Made by a program: the position numbers and the translations under genes. The notes below the pieces were generated by a model, which had not been told where the DNA came from, did no database searches, and saw only the letters and a program-made list of their open reading frames with translations. From Clostridia bacterium (lineage in GTDB: Bacteria; Bacillota_A; Clostridia; UBA1381): a stretch of DNA of 23,566 bases. The number at the start of each line of letters is the position of its first letter. The first letter of the stretch is position 1. Shown here one piece after another: positions 1 through 10,033 of this stretch. The DNA is taken from NCBI GenBank assembly GCA_017451145.1, contig JAFSSG010000041.1:1-23566 (forward strand), in the 5' to 3' direction.

Positions 1-1991
<1,991 letters not shown>

Positions 1992-2000
1992 TACATCTAT

Positions 2001-2047
2001 AAAAATAAGCACAACCGAAGCTTTTGACTTCAGGTGTGCTTATTTTT
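2001..2047. terminator. Bidirectional terminator between atpC and ftsH
   Basis: The arms AAAAATAAGCACA (2001-2013) and TGTGCTTATTTTT (about 2034-2046) form an A/T-flanked stem. An inner helix GAAG/CTTC extends it, with a small internal loop. The T-run follows on the plus strand and the A-run precedes it, so the element can serve both convergent genes, atpC (+) and ftsH (-). Confidence 0.85.
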
Positions 2048-2057
2048 TCTTATCAGT

Positions 2058-3977
2058 TTAAACGGTTACAGTATCTTCCGCTGTTTCGGGGCTTTCCAAA
2101 ACAGGTTTTGGGTTTTTTATGTCATTTAAAATCGACATAAACTGTTCACCTGTTATTGTTTCCTTTTCTATTAAAAACTCTGCTATTTTGTCGAGAGCTT
2201 CCATATTATCGCGTAGCAGTTTTTCTGCCTTTTCGTGAGCAGTTTTTAATACCTTGATGATTTCCTCATCAAGAAGCGTCATTGTGGCTTCAGAACAGTT
2301 TGGAACATTTCTTCCGTCTAAATATTTGCTTTGCGTTTTTTCAAGAGCTGCCATGCCGAATTTGTCGCTCATTCCGTATTGTGCAATCATTGCCCGTGCC
2401 AACTCGTTTGCACGTTCTATATCGTTAGCAGCACCGGTAGTTTTAGTGTTAAACACAATTTCTTCTGCAACCCTACCTGCCAAAAGTACAGTGATTTCGT
2501 CAAGAATTTCATCTTTGCTCATAAGATAATGTTCTTCTTCCGGCATCTGCATAGTGTAACCCAAAGCACCCATTGTTCGTGGAACGATTGTGATTTTTTG
2601 AACAGGGTCCGTGTTTTTTTGCAGAGCCGCCATCAAAGCGTGACCGACTTCGTGATATGCGACGATACGCTTTTCCTTGTCGGATAAAATTCTGTCCTTT
2701 TTTTCTTTACCCGCAATTATTATTTCAACAGCCTCCATCAAATCTTCCTGAATGACTTCTTTCCGCTTCATTCTGACTGCACGGAGAGCTGCCTCATTGA
2801 CCATATTAGCAAGGTCGGCACCAACGGCACCGCTCGTTGCAAGTGCGATTTCGTGAAGGTCAATATCAGGGGACATCTTCACGTTTTTTATATGCACCTT
2901 TAAAATATCTTCTCTGCCCTTTAAATCAGGCTTTTCGACGATGATGCGTCTGTCAAATCTTCCCGGACGTAAAAGTGCTTTATCGAGTATTTCGGGGCGG
3001 TTTGTAGCCGCTAAAATAACCACACCTTTTGAAGAATCGAATCCGTCCATTTCGGATAACAGCTGATTTAACGTCTGTTCACGCTCATCATTTCCGCCGA
3101 ATTGGTTGTCACGGCTTTTTCCGATTGCGTCGATTTCATCAATAAATATAATGCAGGGTGCTTTCGCTGCCGCCTGTTTGAATAGGTCACGTACACGCGA
3201 TGCTCCCACACCGACAAACATCTCCACAAAATCCGAACCTGAAATAGAGAAAAACGGTACATTTGCTTCACCGGCAACCGCCTTTGCAAGTAGTGTTTTT
3301 CCTGTTCCGGGAGGTCCTACCAAAAGTGCACCTTTGGGCTGTTTTGCACCTATTTGCGTGTATTTTGTCGGATGATGCAGGAAATCAACTATTTCGTCAA
3401 GCGATTCTTTAGCCTCGCTCTGTCCTGCAACATCAGCAAAGGTAACTCCCGTCTTGTTTTCCATATACATTTTCGCGTTGGACTGCCCGACGCCCATAAT
3501 TCCGCCACCCATTTTTCTGCCCATAGACCGCATAATAAGTCCGAAGAAAAGATATAAAAGTAAAGCGGGTAAAATCCAGGACAAAAATAACTCCATAAAA
3601 AGATTGTTTTCGGTAATACCCTTTTTAAACATCACATTGTGAGATTTTAAAAGCTCTACTAAATTCGGGTCGTCTATAACGCCCGTGTAATACTGCACCT
3701 TTTTGCTCGGCGAAAGCTTTTCCAAATATGAGGAAATAGGATCTGTCTCTTCCTTTTCAGTTTTCGGATAAATCAAAATTGTATCAGATTTTATTTCAAC
3801 ACTTTCTACCTTGTCTGATTCGACAAGAGCTATAAAATCACTGTAATATATTTCCTCTTTTTGCGGAGCGGTTATTGAGCTTAGCATATAATTAAGCCCG
3901 ATAGTAGCTATAAGCGAAAGAATAATAAAATATATAACAGGATTTATATTCGTTTTCTTGTTTTTCTTGTTATCCAT
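2058..3977 (-). CDS. ftsH: ATP-dependent zinc metalloprotease FtsH
   Basis: Membrane-anchored AAA+ protease that extracts and degrades membrane and cytosolic proteins. The 639-residue protein has TM1 at about 13-33, an extracytoplasmic loop, and TM2 at about 126-150. The AAA module carries Walker A GPPGTGKT at 221-228, Walker [10 protein letters not shown] at 275-283 and the second region of homology ending RPGRFDR at 337-343. The peptidase domain has the zinc motif HEVGH at 442-446 and the third ligand D519 in [10 protein letters not shown] chose the ATG at 3975-3977, not the upstream in-frame start at 4058, because AGGAAA lies eight bases before it and the longer version would run through the ftsH promoter. 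It is transcribed alone, convergent with the atp operon and divergent from glnA. Confidence 0.97.
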   Translation of the reverse strand: MDNKKNKKTNINPVIYFIILSLIATIGLNYMLSSITAPQKEEIYYSDFIALVESDKVESVEIKSDTILIYPKTEKEETDPISSYLEKLSPSKKVQYYTGVIDDPNLVELLKSHNVMFKKGITENNLFMELFLSWILPALLLYLFFGLIMRSMGRKMGGGIMGVGQSNAKMYMENKTGVTFADVAGQSEAKESLDEIVDFLHHPTKYTQIGAKQPKGALLVGPPGTGKTLLAKAVAGEANVPFFSISGSDFVEMFVGVGASRVRDLFKQAAAKAPCIIFIDEIDAIGKSRDNQFGGNDEREQTLNQLLSEMDGFDSSKGVVILAATNRPEILDKALLRPGRFDRRIIVEKPDLKGREDILKVHIKNVKMSPDIDLHEIALATSGAVGADLANMVNEAALRAVRMKRKEVIQEDLMEAVEIIIAGKEKKDRILSDKEKRIVAYHEVGHALMAALQKNTDPVQKITIVPRTMGALGYTMQMPEEEHYLMSKDEILDEITVLLAGRVAEEIVFNTKTTGAANDIERANELARAMIAQYGMSDKFGMAALEKTQSKYLDGRNVPNCSEATMTLLDEEIIKVLKTAHEKAEKLLRDNMEALDKIAEFLIEKETITGEQFMSILNDIKNPKPVLESPETAEDTVTV

Positions 3978-4014
3978 TACGCATTTCCTTTCATAACAGT
4001 CGGCTAAAAATATG

Positions 4015-4089
4015 TGTAACAACAGCATAACACAGTAAAAACGGAATGTCAACGTCAATTATGTTACAACTTTCTGATGTTTGTTACAA
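4015..4089. repeat. Three copies of a GTTACA-core repeat in the ftsH-glnA divergent region
   Basis: TGTTACAA occurs at 4062-4069 and 4082-4089, exactly 20 bases apart (about two helical turns). The inverted form TGTAACAA lies at 4015-4022, next to the ftsH start of transcription. The two direct copies sit upstream of the glnA -35 box. The spacing suggests a protein operator. None of the copies forms a canonical GlnR/TnrA site (TGTNA-N7-TNACA); the nearest, TGTAA-N8-TAACA at 4015-4032, has one spacer base too many. The regulator is unknown. Confidence 0.4.
4024..4052 (-). promoter_or_regulatory. ftsH promoter
   Basis: On the minus strand, TTGACA (4052-4047) is followed by a 17-base spacer and TATGCT (4029-4024), with TG two bases before the -10 box. 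Transcription should start near 4017, giving a leader of about 40 bases to the ATG at 3977. The box matches the sigma-A consensus well. No experimental support is available. Confidence 0.75.
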
Positions 4090-4115
4090 ATATTGAAAAA
4101 TAGTAGCTGTTCTTA

Positions 4116-4145
4116 TTGACTTTTATGAGCCTAAAATGGTAAAAT
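4116..4145 (+). promoter_or_regulatory. glnA promoter
   Basis: TTGACT (4116-4121), an 18-base spacer and TAAAAT (4140-4145) form a sigma-A-type promoter. Predicted transcription start is about 4152, giving a leader of only about 20 bases. This promoter overlaps the upstream in-frame ATG at 4136 and so argues that translation starts at 4175. Confidence 0.7.
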
Positions 4146-4174
4146 TACCTAAAAAACAAAGGGTGTGTGATTTT

Positions 4175-5386
4175 ATGTATAGCAAATCAGAGGTTTTGGA
4201 GTACATTGAGTCGGAAGACGTCAAGTTTATCAAACTTGCCTTTTGCGATGTTTTCGGTGTGCAAAAAAATATATCGATTCTTTCAACAGAGCTTAAAAGG
4301 GCGTTTGAATACGGAATTTCTTTTGACGCATCGGCAATAGACGGCTTTAGCGATGAGGCAAATTCCGACCTGTTTCTTTTTCCCGACCCGTCCACTATCG
4401 AGGTTTTGCCTTGGCGACCTATGCAGGGAAAGGTTGTAAGAATGATATGCGATATAAAGAATCCTGACGGCACACCTTATGAATCCGATACAAGAAACAT
4501 CTTAAAAAATGCCGTAAGCTTTGCAAAGAAAAACGGCGTCGAGCTTTCTATGGGCTCGGAATTTGAGTTTTATCTCTTCAAAACCGATGATAACGGAAAT
4601 CCTACAAGTGAGCCGTTTGACAATGCAGGATATTTTGACATTGCACCTTTTGACCGCGGCGAAAATGTCCGACGTGAAATTTGTCTTACCATTGAAAATA
4701 TGGATATATACCCCGAAAGCTCACATCACGAGGAGGGACCGGGACAAAACGAGATAGATTTTAAGCCGTCCGACCCGCTATCGAGTGCCGATAATGCTTT
4801 GACTTTTAAGTCTGTAACCCAAGCAATAGCCGCTAAAAACGGACTTTACGCAAGTTTTATGCCAAAGCCCGTCAAAAATTCAAGCGGAAACGGTATGCAC
4901 ATAAATATTTCTCTTGCCGATAAAACAAAAACCGATAGCTTTATAGCAGGTGTTTTAGAAAATATTGCCGCAATTACCGCATTTTTGAATCCGATAAAAG
5001 AATCATACGCAAGGTTGGGCGAGAAAAAAGCTCCGCTTTATATAACATGGGCTGAGGGCAACCGTTCCCAGCTTATAAGGATTCCTGAGGAAAACGGAGA
5101 AAGAAGCCGTTTTGAACTGCGTTCACCCGATCCAATGGCAAATCCGTATCTTGCCTATGCACTTATCATATATGCAGGTACAGAGGGAGTTATAGACAAA
5201 AAGGGACTTTGTGAGCCTTGTAATATCAATCTTTACAATGCGGATAAAGGGGAAACTGAAAATCTGCGGTCTCTTCCAAGCACATTGGAGGAAGCGGTTT
5301 CTCTTGCAAGGGAGAGCGAATTGGTAAAAAAATATTTACCGGGAAATATTTTGGAGGCATTGGAAAAAAATAATAAATCGGAGTGA
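4175..5386 (+). CDS. glnA: Type I glutamine synthetase, short form
   Basis: ATP-dependent ligation of ammonium to glutamate. The 403-residue product aligns with GS-I from its first residues: FDASAIDGF (substrate loop with Asp), SEFEFYLF, SSHHEEGPGQNEIDF (metal-binding Glu residues), SGNGMHINISL (His), NRSQLIRIP (Arg) and RFELRSPDP (Glu). It is shorter than usual (about 440-470). An internal stretch near residue 270 and roughly the last 25 residues present in Bacillus GlnA are absent. The Arg that mediates feedback inhibition in Bacillus GlnA (R62) aligns with Asp in GFSDEANSD. The adenylylation motif NLYDLPPE of enterobacterial GlnA is replaced by NLYNADKGE. I start at ATG 4175 (AAAGGGTG at 4158-4165 upstream) because the longer frame from 4136 overlaps the promoter. 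It is followed immediately by the ANTAR regulator. A related gamma-glutamyl ligase activity cannot be excluded. Confidence 0.88.
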   Translation: MYSKSEVLEYIESEDVKFIKLAFCDVFGVQKNISILSTELKRAFEYGISFDASAIDGFSDEANSDLFLFPDPSTIEVLPWRPMQGKVVRMICDIKNPDGTPYESDTRNILKNAVSFAKKNGVELSMGSEFEFYLFKTDDNGNPTSEPFDNAGYFDIAPFDRGENVRREICLTIENMDIYPESSHHEEGPGQNEIDFKPSDPLSSADNALTFKSVTQAIAAKNGLYASFMPKPVKNSSGNGMHINISLADKTKTDSFIAGVLENIAAITAFLNPIKESYARLGEKKAPLYITWAEGNRSQLIRIPEENGERSRFELRSPDPMANPYLAYALIIYAGTEGVIDKKGLCEPCNINLYNADKGETENLRSLPSTLEEAVSLARESELVKKYLPGNILEALEKNNKSE

Positions 5387-5391
5387 GAGTT

Positions 5392-5985
5392 ATGCTTTTT
5401 GACAGGGAAGAGTTAAGCATACTCGTTGTTTCGGTGTCAGATAAAATTTACGACATATTTATCGATTTGACAAAGGACCGGTTTCATTCCGATATGTACC
5501 GTGCGTCAAGCATAAGCGAGGCAAAACGAATGACGCTTTTGCAGGATTTTGACATAGTGGTCATAAACGCACCGCTGAAAGATGAGTCGGGAATAGATTT
5601 TGCGGTTAATACCGCCACTGAAAATGCTACGGGTGTGTTGCTTCTTATAAGTAATGAATATTACGAACAAGTGTTGGACAAGGTTATGGCTTACGGCGTT
5701 TTGACGGTATCAAAACCGATTTCACGCCAAGTTTTATATGAGTCCTTTAATTTGCTTGTCGCGACGAATTCTCGCATTAAAAAGGTGGAAAAAAATAACG
5801 AGAAGCTGACGGCAAAAATGGAGGAAGTCCGCATAGTAAACCGTGCGAAATGGATTTTAATAGAAAATCTTGGGCTTTCGGAGGAGGAAGCACACAGAAT
5901 CATAGAAAAACAGGCTATGGACGAACGCCAGTCTAAGCGTGAGGTTGCGGAAACTATAATCCGCACATACGGTACAGAAAAATGA
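5392..5985 (+). CDS. ANTAR-domain response regulator with degenerate receiver
   Basis: RNA-binding antitermination regulator of 197 residues. Residues 1-125 resemble a receiver fold: ILVVSVSDK, then FDIVVINAPLKDESG, then the conserved Lys in TVSKPIS (K108). The phospho-acceptor position holds Asn (N59) instead of Asp, and the N-terminal acidic pair is missing. A coiled-coil-like linker (about 127-148) leads into the ANTAR domain (about 138-192), with AKWILIENLGLSEEEAHRIIEKQAMD as its signature. ANTAR domains bind paired hexaloop RNA hairpins and prevent intrinsic termination. The start is ATG 5392, with GGAG at 5380-5383. The alternative GTG at 5383 would overlap that site. The gene begins 5 bases after glnA and is probably co-transcribed with it. 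Its likely target is the leader of the next operon, about 100 bases downstream (inference). Confidence 0.88.
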   Translation: MLFDREELSILVVSVSDKIYDIFIDLTKDRFHSDMYRASSISEAKRMTLLQDFDIVVINAPLKDESGIDFAVNTATENATGVLLLISNEYYEQVLDKVMAYGVLTVSKPISRQVLYESFNLLVATNSRIKKVEKNNEKLTAKMEEVRIVNRAKWILIENLGLSEEEAHRIIEKQAMDERQSKREVAETIIRTYGTEK

Positions 5986-6023
5986 GGTTTTTTGTACTAT
6001 TTTAACAGAAAAACAGGAAAAAT

Positions 6024-6071
6024 ACCCGTCAATTTGTCATTTTTAACATATTGACATTTTGACAATAGGGT
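6024..6071. repeat. Imperfect inverted repeat over the glnN promoter -35 region
   Basis: ACCC, GTCAA and TGTCA (6024-6039) are mirrored by TTGACA, TTGACA and GGGT (6051-6071), with an AT-rich centre. The two TTGACA copies lie 8 bases apart, and the first is the -35 box. This layout looks like an operator for a dimeric regulator that would compete with RNA polymerase. The half-site TGTNA is reminiscent of GlnR-type sites, but the spacing (TGTCA-N12-TGACA) is not canonical. The AT-rich context makes chance similarity possible. Confidence 0.35.
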
Positions 6072-6079
6072 GGTATCAT
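6051..6079 (+). promoter_or_regulatory. Promoter of the glnN-amt-asnB-gltBD-pyrG operon
   Basis: TTGACA (6051-6056), a 17-base spacer and TATCAT (6074-6079) form a strong sigma-A-type promoter. Predicted transcription start is about 6086. It is the only convincing promoter I see before pyrG ends, so it probably drives about 13 kb. Confidence 0.8.
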
Positions 6080-6085
6080 AATCGC

Positions 6086-6141
6086 ATAAGGGCAATGAGG
6101 CCTCGAATGAAAATTCGGCCGCATTGTCTTTTTTTGTTTTT
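6086..6141 (+). promoter_or_regulatory. Leader attenuator, possible ANTAR target (terminator / antiterminator)
   Basis: Terminator form: the arm GGCAATGAGGCC (6091-6102) pairs with GGCCGCATTGTC (6117-6128), using one G-U pair, one A-G mismatch and a two-base bulge. GAAT/ATTC closed by a GAAA tetraloop caps it, and seven T follow (6129-6135). Alternative form: 6090-6103 folds as GGGC-AATGAG-GCCT, a hairpin with a six-base loop having A at position 1 and G at position 4, the ANTAR hexaloop signature. Next to it CGAA-TGAAAA-TTCG (6104-6117) also has a six-base loop. The first small hairpin uses the whole left arm of the terminator, so the two forms exclude each other. The second loop lacks the A1/G4 signature, which weakens the assignment. 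The ANTAR gene directly upstream supports it. The hairpin may also end the glnA-ANTAR transcript, which has no other visible terminator. Confidence 0.6.
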
Positions 6142-6164
6142 AATTTTGAGAAGGAGTGAAATTT

Positions 6165-8255
6165 ATGAACAAAGTAACTGAAATGTTTGGAAGCAAGGTT
6201 TTTAACAGTGCTACTATGAAAGAGCGTTTGCCAAAAGAGGCATATAAGGCAGTGCAGAACGCAATAAAGAACGGTAAGAGGCTTGATTCAAGCGTTGCCG
6301 ATGTCGTTGCAAATTCGATGAAGGATTGGGCGATTGAAAACGGTGCTACGCATTTTACACATTGGTTCCAGCCTATGACAGGTGTTACGGCGGAAAAGCA
6401 CGACAGCTTTATTTCGCCTACCGATGACGGACATATCATAATGGAATTTAAAGGAAAAGAGCTTGTTCAGGGCGAACCTGACGCGTCAAGCTTTCCGTCA
6501 GGCGGACTTCGGGCAACATTTGAGGCGAGAGGTTATACCGCTTGGGATCCTACTTCTTTCGCATTCATAAAGGGAAATACGCTTTGCATCCCTACCGCTT
6601 TTTGTTCGTACGGCGGCGAGGCACTCGACAAAAAAACACCGCTTTTGCGTTCGATGGAAGCAATCAATAAACAGGCTTTAAGGGTTTTGCACCTCTTTGG
6701 AAACGATGCAACATCAGTTAAAACAACAGTAGGACCGGAGCAGGAATATTTCCTTATCGATAAGGAAATGTATGATAAACGTCCCGACCTTTTATATACG
6801 GGAAGAACGCTATTCGGAGCAAAATCGCCAAAAGGTCAGGAGCTTGACGACCACTATTTCGGTACAATAAAGTCAAGAGTTGCGGCGTTTATGGAAGAAT
6901 TGAACGAGGAACTCTGGAAGCTCGGAATACTTGCCAAAACGGAGCATAACGAGGTTGCACCCGCACAGCACGAACTTGCACCTATATTCACTACAACAAA
7001 TATCGCAACAGACCATAACCAGATCACAATGGAGCTTATGCAGAGGATCGCCAAAAAACACGGTATGGTTTGCTTACTTCACGAAAAGCCGTTTGCCGGT
7101 GTAAACGGAAGCGGAAAACATAATAACTGGTCAATCTCAACGGCTGAGGGCGTAAACCTTTTAGAGCCTGGTGAAACACCGCACGAAAATGCACAATTCT
7201 TGCTCTTCTTGTGTGCCGTTATAAAGGCCGTTGACGATTATCAGGACTTACTCCGAATTTCTGTTGCATCAGCGGGAAATGACCATAGATTAGGTGCAAA
7301 CGAAGCACCTCCTGCTGTAGTTTCAATATTCTTAGGTGAGGAGCTTACCGAGATTTTGGAATCTATTGCATCAGATTCTTCGTATGACTCAAAGGAAAGA
7401 GTCCAAATGAAAATCGGCGTACACGTTCTGCCGAGATTCCCTAAAGACACAACCGACAGAAACAGAACAAGCCCGTTTGCATTTACAGGAAACAAATTTG
7501 AGTTCAGAATGCTTGGCTCGTCTGCGTCGGTATCGGGTGCAAATATAGTTTTGAACACAGCGGTTGCGGAAAGCTTAAAGCAGTTTGCCGATGAATTGGA
7601 GGGAAAGGCGGACTTTAACGGTGCACTTCACGAGCTTATTAAGCGCGTTATAACCGAGCATAAGCGTATCATATTTAACGGAAACGGCTATGACGATGCA
7701 TGGATAGCTGAGGCGGAAAAGAGAGGTCTTTTGAACCTTAAGACAACTCCCGACTGTTTGCCTTACTACATTTCCGAAAAGAATGAGAAGCTGTTCTCTG
7801 AGCATAAAGTACTGTCACCTCAGGAGCTTAACGCAAGGTACGAGATAAAGCTGGAAACATACTCAAAAATTTTAAACATTGAAGCACTTACAATGGTGGA
7901 TATGGTAAATAAGGACATTTTACCTGCCGTTTCAGCATTTATCGGTAAACTTGCAAAGGGCGTAAATGAGAAAAAATCGGCTGTTTCTACTGCTGATTGC
8001 AAGTATGAAGAAAAGACGATTTCACGTCTTTCAACGCTTGTAAGCGTTATTTATGATAGGTGTGAAACACTCGATAAGGCACTGATCGGAGCAATGGACG
8101 AAGATGATGCACAAAAGACGGCAACATACTATAAAGATGTAGTTTTTAAAGCGATGAACGAATTAAGAATAAGCGTAGATGAGGCGGAGGTCATAACGGA
8201 CAGAAAGTATTGGCCATACCCATCATACGGCGACCTTTTGTTCAGCGTAAGATAA
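6165..8255 (+). CDS. glnN: Type III glutamine synthetase
   Basis: ATP-dependent glutamine synthesis from glutamate and ammonium by the large GS-III family. The protein is 696 residues, within the usual 700-730 range. Family landmarks are HWFQPMTG (66-73) followed by [15 protein letters not shown] near 190, [19 protein letters not shown] from 263, and [10 protein letters not shown] from about 314. The C-terminal half carries [24 protein letters not shown] start at ATG 6165 because AAGGAG at 6151-6156 lies eight bases before it. The GTG at 6156 is inside that site. It is the first gene of the operon, downstream of the leader attenuator, and is followed by amt after 21 bases. This second, unrelated glutamine synthetase is about 0.8 kb from glnA, so the two enzymes probably work under different conditions. 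Confidence 0.96.
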   Translation: MNKVTEMFGSKVFNSATMKERLPKEAYKAVQNAIKNGKRLDSSVADVVANSMKDWAIENGATHFTHWFQPMTGVTAEKHDSFISPTDDGHIIMEFKGKELVQGEPDASSFPSGGLRATFEARGYTAWDPTSFAFIKGNTLCIPTAFCSYGGEALDKKTPLLRSMEAINKQALRVLHLFGNDATSVKTTVGPEQEYFLIDKEMYDKRPDLLYTGRTLFGAKSPKGQELDDHYFGTIKSRVAAFMEELNEELWKLGILAKTEHNEVAPAQHELAPIFTTTNIATDHNQITMELMQRIAKKHGMVCLLHEKPFAGVNGSGKHNNWSISTAEGVNLLEPGETPHENAQFLLFLCAVIKAVDDYQDLLRISVASAGNDHRLGANEAPPAVVSIFLGEELTEILESIASDSSYDSKERVQMKIGVHVLPRFPKDTTDRNRTSPFAFTGNKFEFRMLGSSASVSGANIVLNTAVAESLKQFADELEGKADFNGALHELIKRVITEHKRIIFNGNGYDDAWIAEAEKRGLLNLKTTPDCLPYYISEKNEKLFSEHKVLSPQELNARYEIKLETYSKILNIEALTMVDMVNKDILPAVSAFIGKLAKGVNEKKSAVSTADCKYEEKTISRLSTLVSVIYDRCETLDKALIGAMDEDDAQKTATYYKDVVFKAMNELRISVDEAEVITDRKYWPYPSYGDLLFSVR

Positions 8256-8276
8256 TTTTTGGAAGGATTGACATAT

Positions 8277-10028
8277 ATGAAAAGCACAGAAATTTTTGAT
8301 ATTGTAAGCAAGATGATTTCGCAAGAGGTTTTTGCGGTATGGTTTTTAATCGGCGCAGCACTTGTATTCTTTATGCAGGCAGGTTTTGCAATGGTTGAAA
8401 CAGGATTCACCAGAGCAAAAAACGCCGGTAATATTATAATGAAAAACCTGATGGACTTTTGCATAGGTACGGTAATGTTCGTTTTTTTAGGATTTTCTCT
8501 TATGATGGCGGAAGATTACATTTTCGGTGTTATCGGAGTTCCGAATTTTCAGATTTTTACAAATTTTGGTGAATTTATTAAGACTAATGCGTCAAGCTTT
8601 GTTTTCAATCTGGTTTTCTGTGCGACTGCGGCAACTATTGTATCGGGTGCTATGGCAGAGCGGACGAAATTCATATCCTACTGTATCTATTCGGGAGTTA
8701 TTTCCCTTATAGTTTATCCTGTTGAAGCAGGTTGGGTATGGAATGAAGCCGGTTGGCTTGTAAATCTTGGATTTCACGATTACGCAGGTTCGGCGGCAAT
8801 CCATACGGTTGGCGGTGTTGCGGCACTTTTGGGTGCTGCGATATTAGGCCCACGAATCGGCAAGTATAAAAAAGATGAAAATGGCAAGGTAGTAAAGGTA
8901 AACGCGATTCCCGGTCACGCAATTACAATAGGTGCTCTCGGCTGTTTCATTCTTTGGTTTGGCTGGTACGGATTTAACGGTGCTGCCGCAAAAAGCATAT
9001 CGGAGCTTGGCTCGGTATTTCTAACAACAACTATCGCACCGTCTGTTGCGACGGTAACCTGTATGATTTATACATGGATCAAAAACGGCAAACCCGATGT
9101 TTCGATGTGCTTAAACGCTTCCCTTGCGGGACTTGTCGGAATCACGGCAGGATGTGACGCACTTGACGCCTTTGGCTCAATGATAGTCGGCATAGTTTCG
9201 GGCATTTTGGTAGTTTTAGTCGTAGAATTTCTCGATTTAAAACTGCACATAGACGATCCTGTCGGTGCTGTCGGCGTTCATATGGCAAATGGAATTTGGG
9301 GAACGGTAGCTGTCGGACTTTTGGCAAACCCCGATGCTCCCGCAGGACTTTACGGACTTCTCTATACGGGAAATGCAAGACTTTTGGGCGTTCAGCTTTT
9401 GGGAATTTTGTCAATAATTCTGTGGACTTTGGTTACAATGCTTATAACCTTTAACGTAATAAAGAAAACCGTAGGACTTCGGGCAACTGCAGAAGAAGAA
9501 ATCATGGGACTTGACTTGACGGAACACGGACTTCCTAACTCCTATGCGGATTTTGCAACAGCTACGCATATTGAATATAACCCTGATACGCCGAATAAGG
9601 TTTTGGGCGATGTTCCTGTTTCCGAAGCGGTTGAAGTACAGAAAATGCCGACATTTACCGAAGAACGCACAAATAAATTCACAAAGATTGAAATTATTTG
9701 TAAAGAGCGTATGCTCGAAAGCCTCAAAAACAGCCTTATCGATATAGGGATTACGGGTATGACCGTATCTCACGTTATGGGTTGCGGTATTCAAAAGGGT
9801 AAGCCCGAATACTACCGTGGCGTTGAGGTAGAGCCGAGCCTTATGCCGAAAATCCAGGTAGATATTGTCGTTGCAAAAGTGCCAGTAAGACAGGTTATCG
9901 AAACGGCGAAAAAGGTGCTTTACACAGGACATATCGGCGACGGTAAGATATTTGTTTACGATGTCGAAAATGTTGTAAAGGTAAGGACGGGCGAGGAAGG
10001 CTATGATGCCCTACAAGACGTAGAGTGA
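8277..10028 (+). CDS. amt: Ammonium transporter Amt fused to a C-terminal PII domain
   Basis: Ammonium channel of 583 residues in the cytoplasmic membrane. Residues 1 to about 400 are the Amt fold, about eleven hydrophobic helices, with the pore twin histidines H176 (SAAIHTVGG) and H335 (VGVHMANG). A linker (about 400-465) leads to a complete PII (GlnB/GlnK) domain at about 467-578, with GMTVSHVMGCGIQKGK, the T-loop YYRGVEVEPSLMPK, TGHIGDGKIFV and VRTGEE. These match the nucleotide and 2-oxoglutarate binding parts: Q506, K525 and the GDGKIF loop. The T-loop tyrosine that is uridylylated in enterobacterial PII is Val here (V518), so control by that modification is unlikely. PII normally plugs Amt reversibly; here inhibitor and channel are one chain. 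Start ATG 8277 follows GGAAGGA at 8261-8267. I see no sign of a sequence error at the junction. Confidence 0.95.
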   Translation: MKSTEIFDIVSKMISQEVFAVWFLIGAALVFFMQAGFAMVETGFTRAKNAGNIIMKNLMDFCIGTVMFVFLGFSLMMAEDYIFGVIGVPNFQIFTNFGEFIKTNASSFVFNLVFCATAATIVSGAMAERTKFISYCIYSGVISLIVYPVEAGWVWNEAGWLVNLGFHDYAGSAAIHTVGGVAALLGAAILGPRIGKYKKDENGKVVKVNAIPGHAITIGALGCFILWFGWYGFNGAAAKSISELGSVFLTTTIAPSVATVTCMIYTWIKNGKPDVSMCLNASLAGLVGITAGCDALDAFGSMIVGIVSGILVVLVVEFLDLKLHIDDPVGAVGVHMANGIWGTVAVGLLANPDAPAGLYGLLYTGNARLLGVQLLGILSIILWTLVTMLITFNVIKKTVGLRATAEEEIMGLDLTEHGLPNSYADFATATHIEYNPDTPNKVLGDVPVSEAVEVQKMPTFTEERTNKFTKIEIICKERMLESLKNSLIDIGITGMTVSHVMGCGIQKGKPEYYRGVEVEPSLMPKIQVDIVVAKVPVRQVIETAKKVLYTGHIGDGKIFVYDVENVVKVRTGEEGYDALQDVE

Positions 10029-10033
10029 TTTAT

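Noticed and set aside
4015..4032. GlnR/TnrA box in the ftsH-glnA gap
   Set aside because: TGTAA and TAACA are present, but the spacer is 8 bases, not 7. I did not call it a GlnR site.
3978..4058. Upstream extension of ftsH by 27 codons
   Set aside because: It would translate across the ftsH -10 box and start site. The start at 3977 has a good ribosome binding site and begins with the normal short basic N terminus before TM1.
4136..4174. Upstream start for glnA at 4136
   Set aside because: It overlaps the predicted -10 box (4140-4145). Alignment with GS-I begins at residue 1 of the 4175 start.
6086..6141. Glutamine riboswitch (glnA RNA or downstream-peptide motif) before glnN
   Set aside because: The leader is too short, shows no three-helix junction of that class, and the classes are known mainly from cyanobacteria and marine samples. 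The terminator and hexaloop reading fits better.
9411..9932. 173-residue minus-strand frame inside amt, and similar antisense frames at 1605-2012 and 18680-19102
   Set aside because: They lie fully or mostly inside well-supported genes, have no convincing ribosome binding site, and encode Cys/His/aromatic-rich composition typical of shadow frames.
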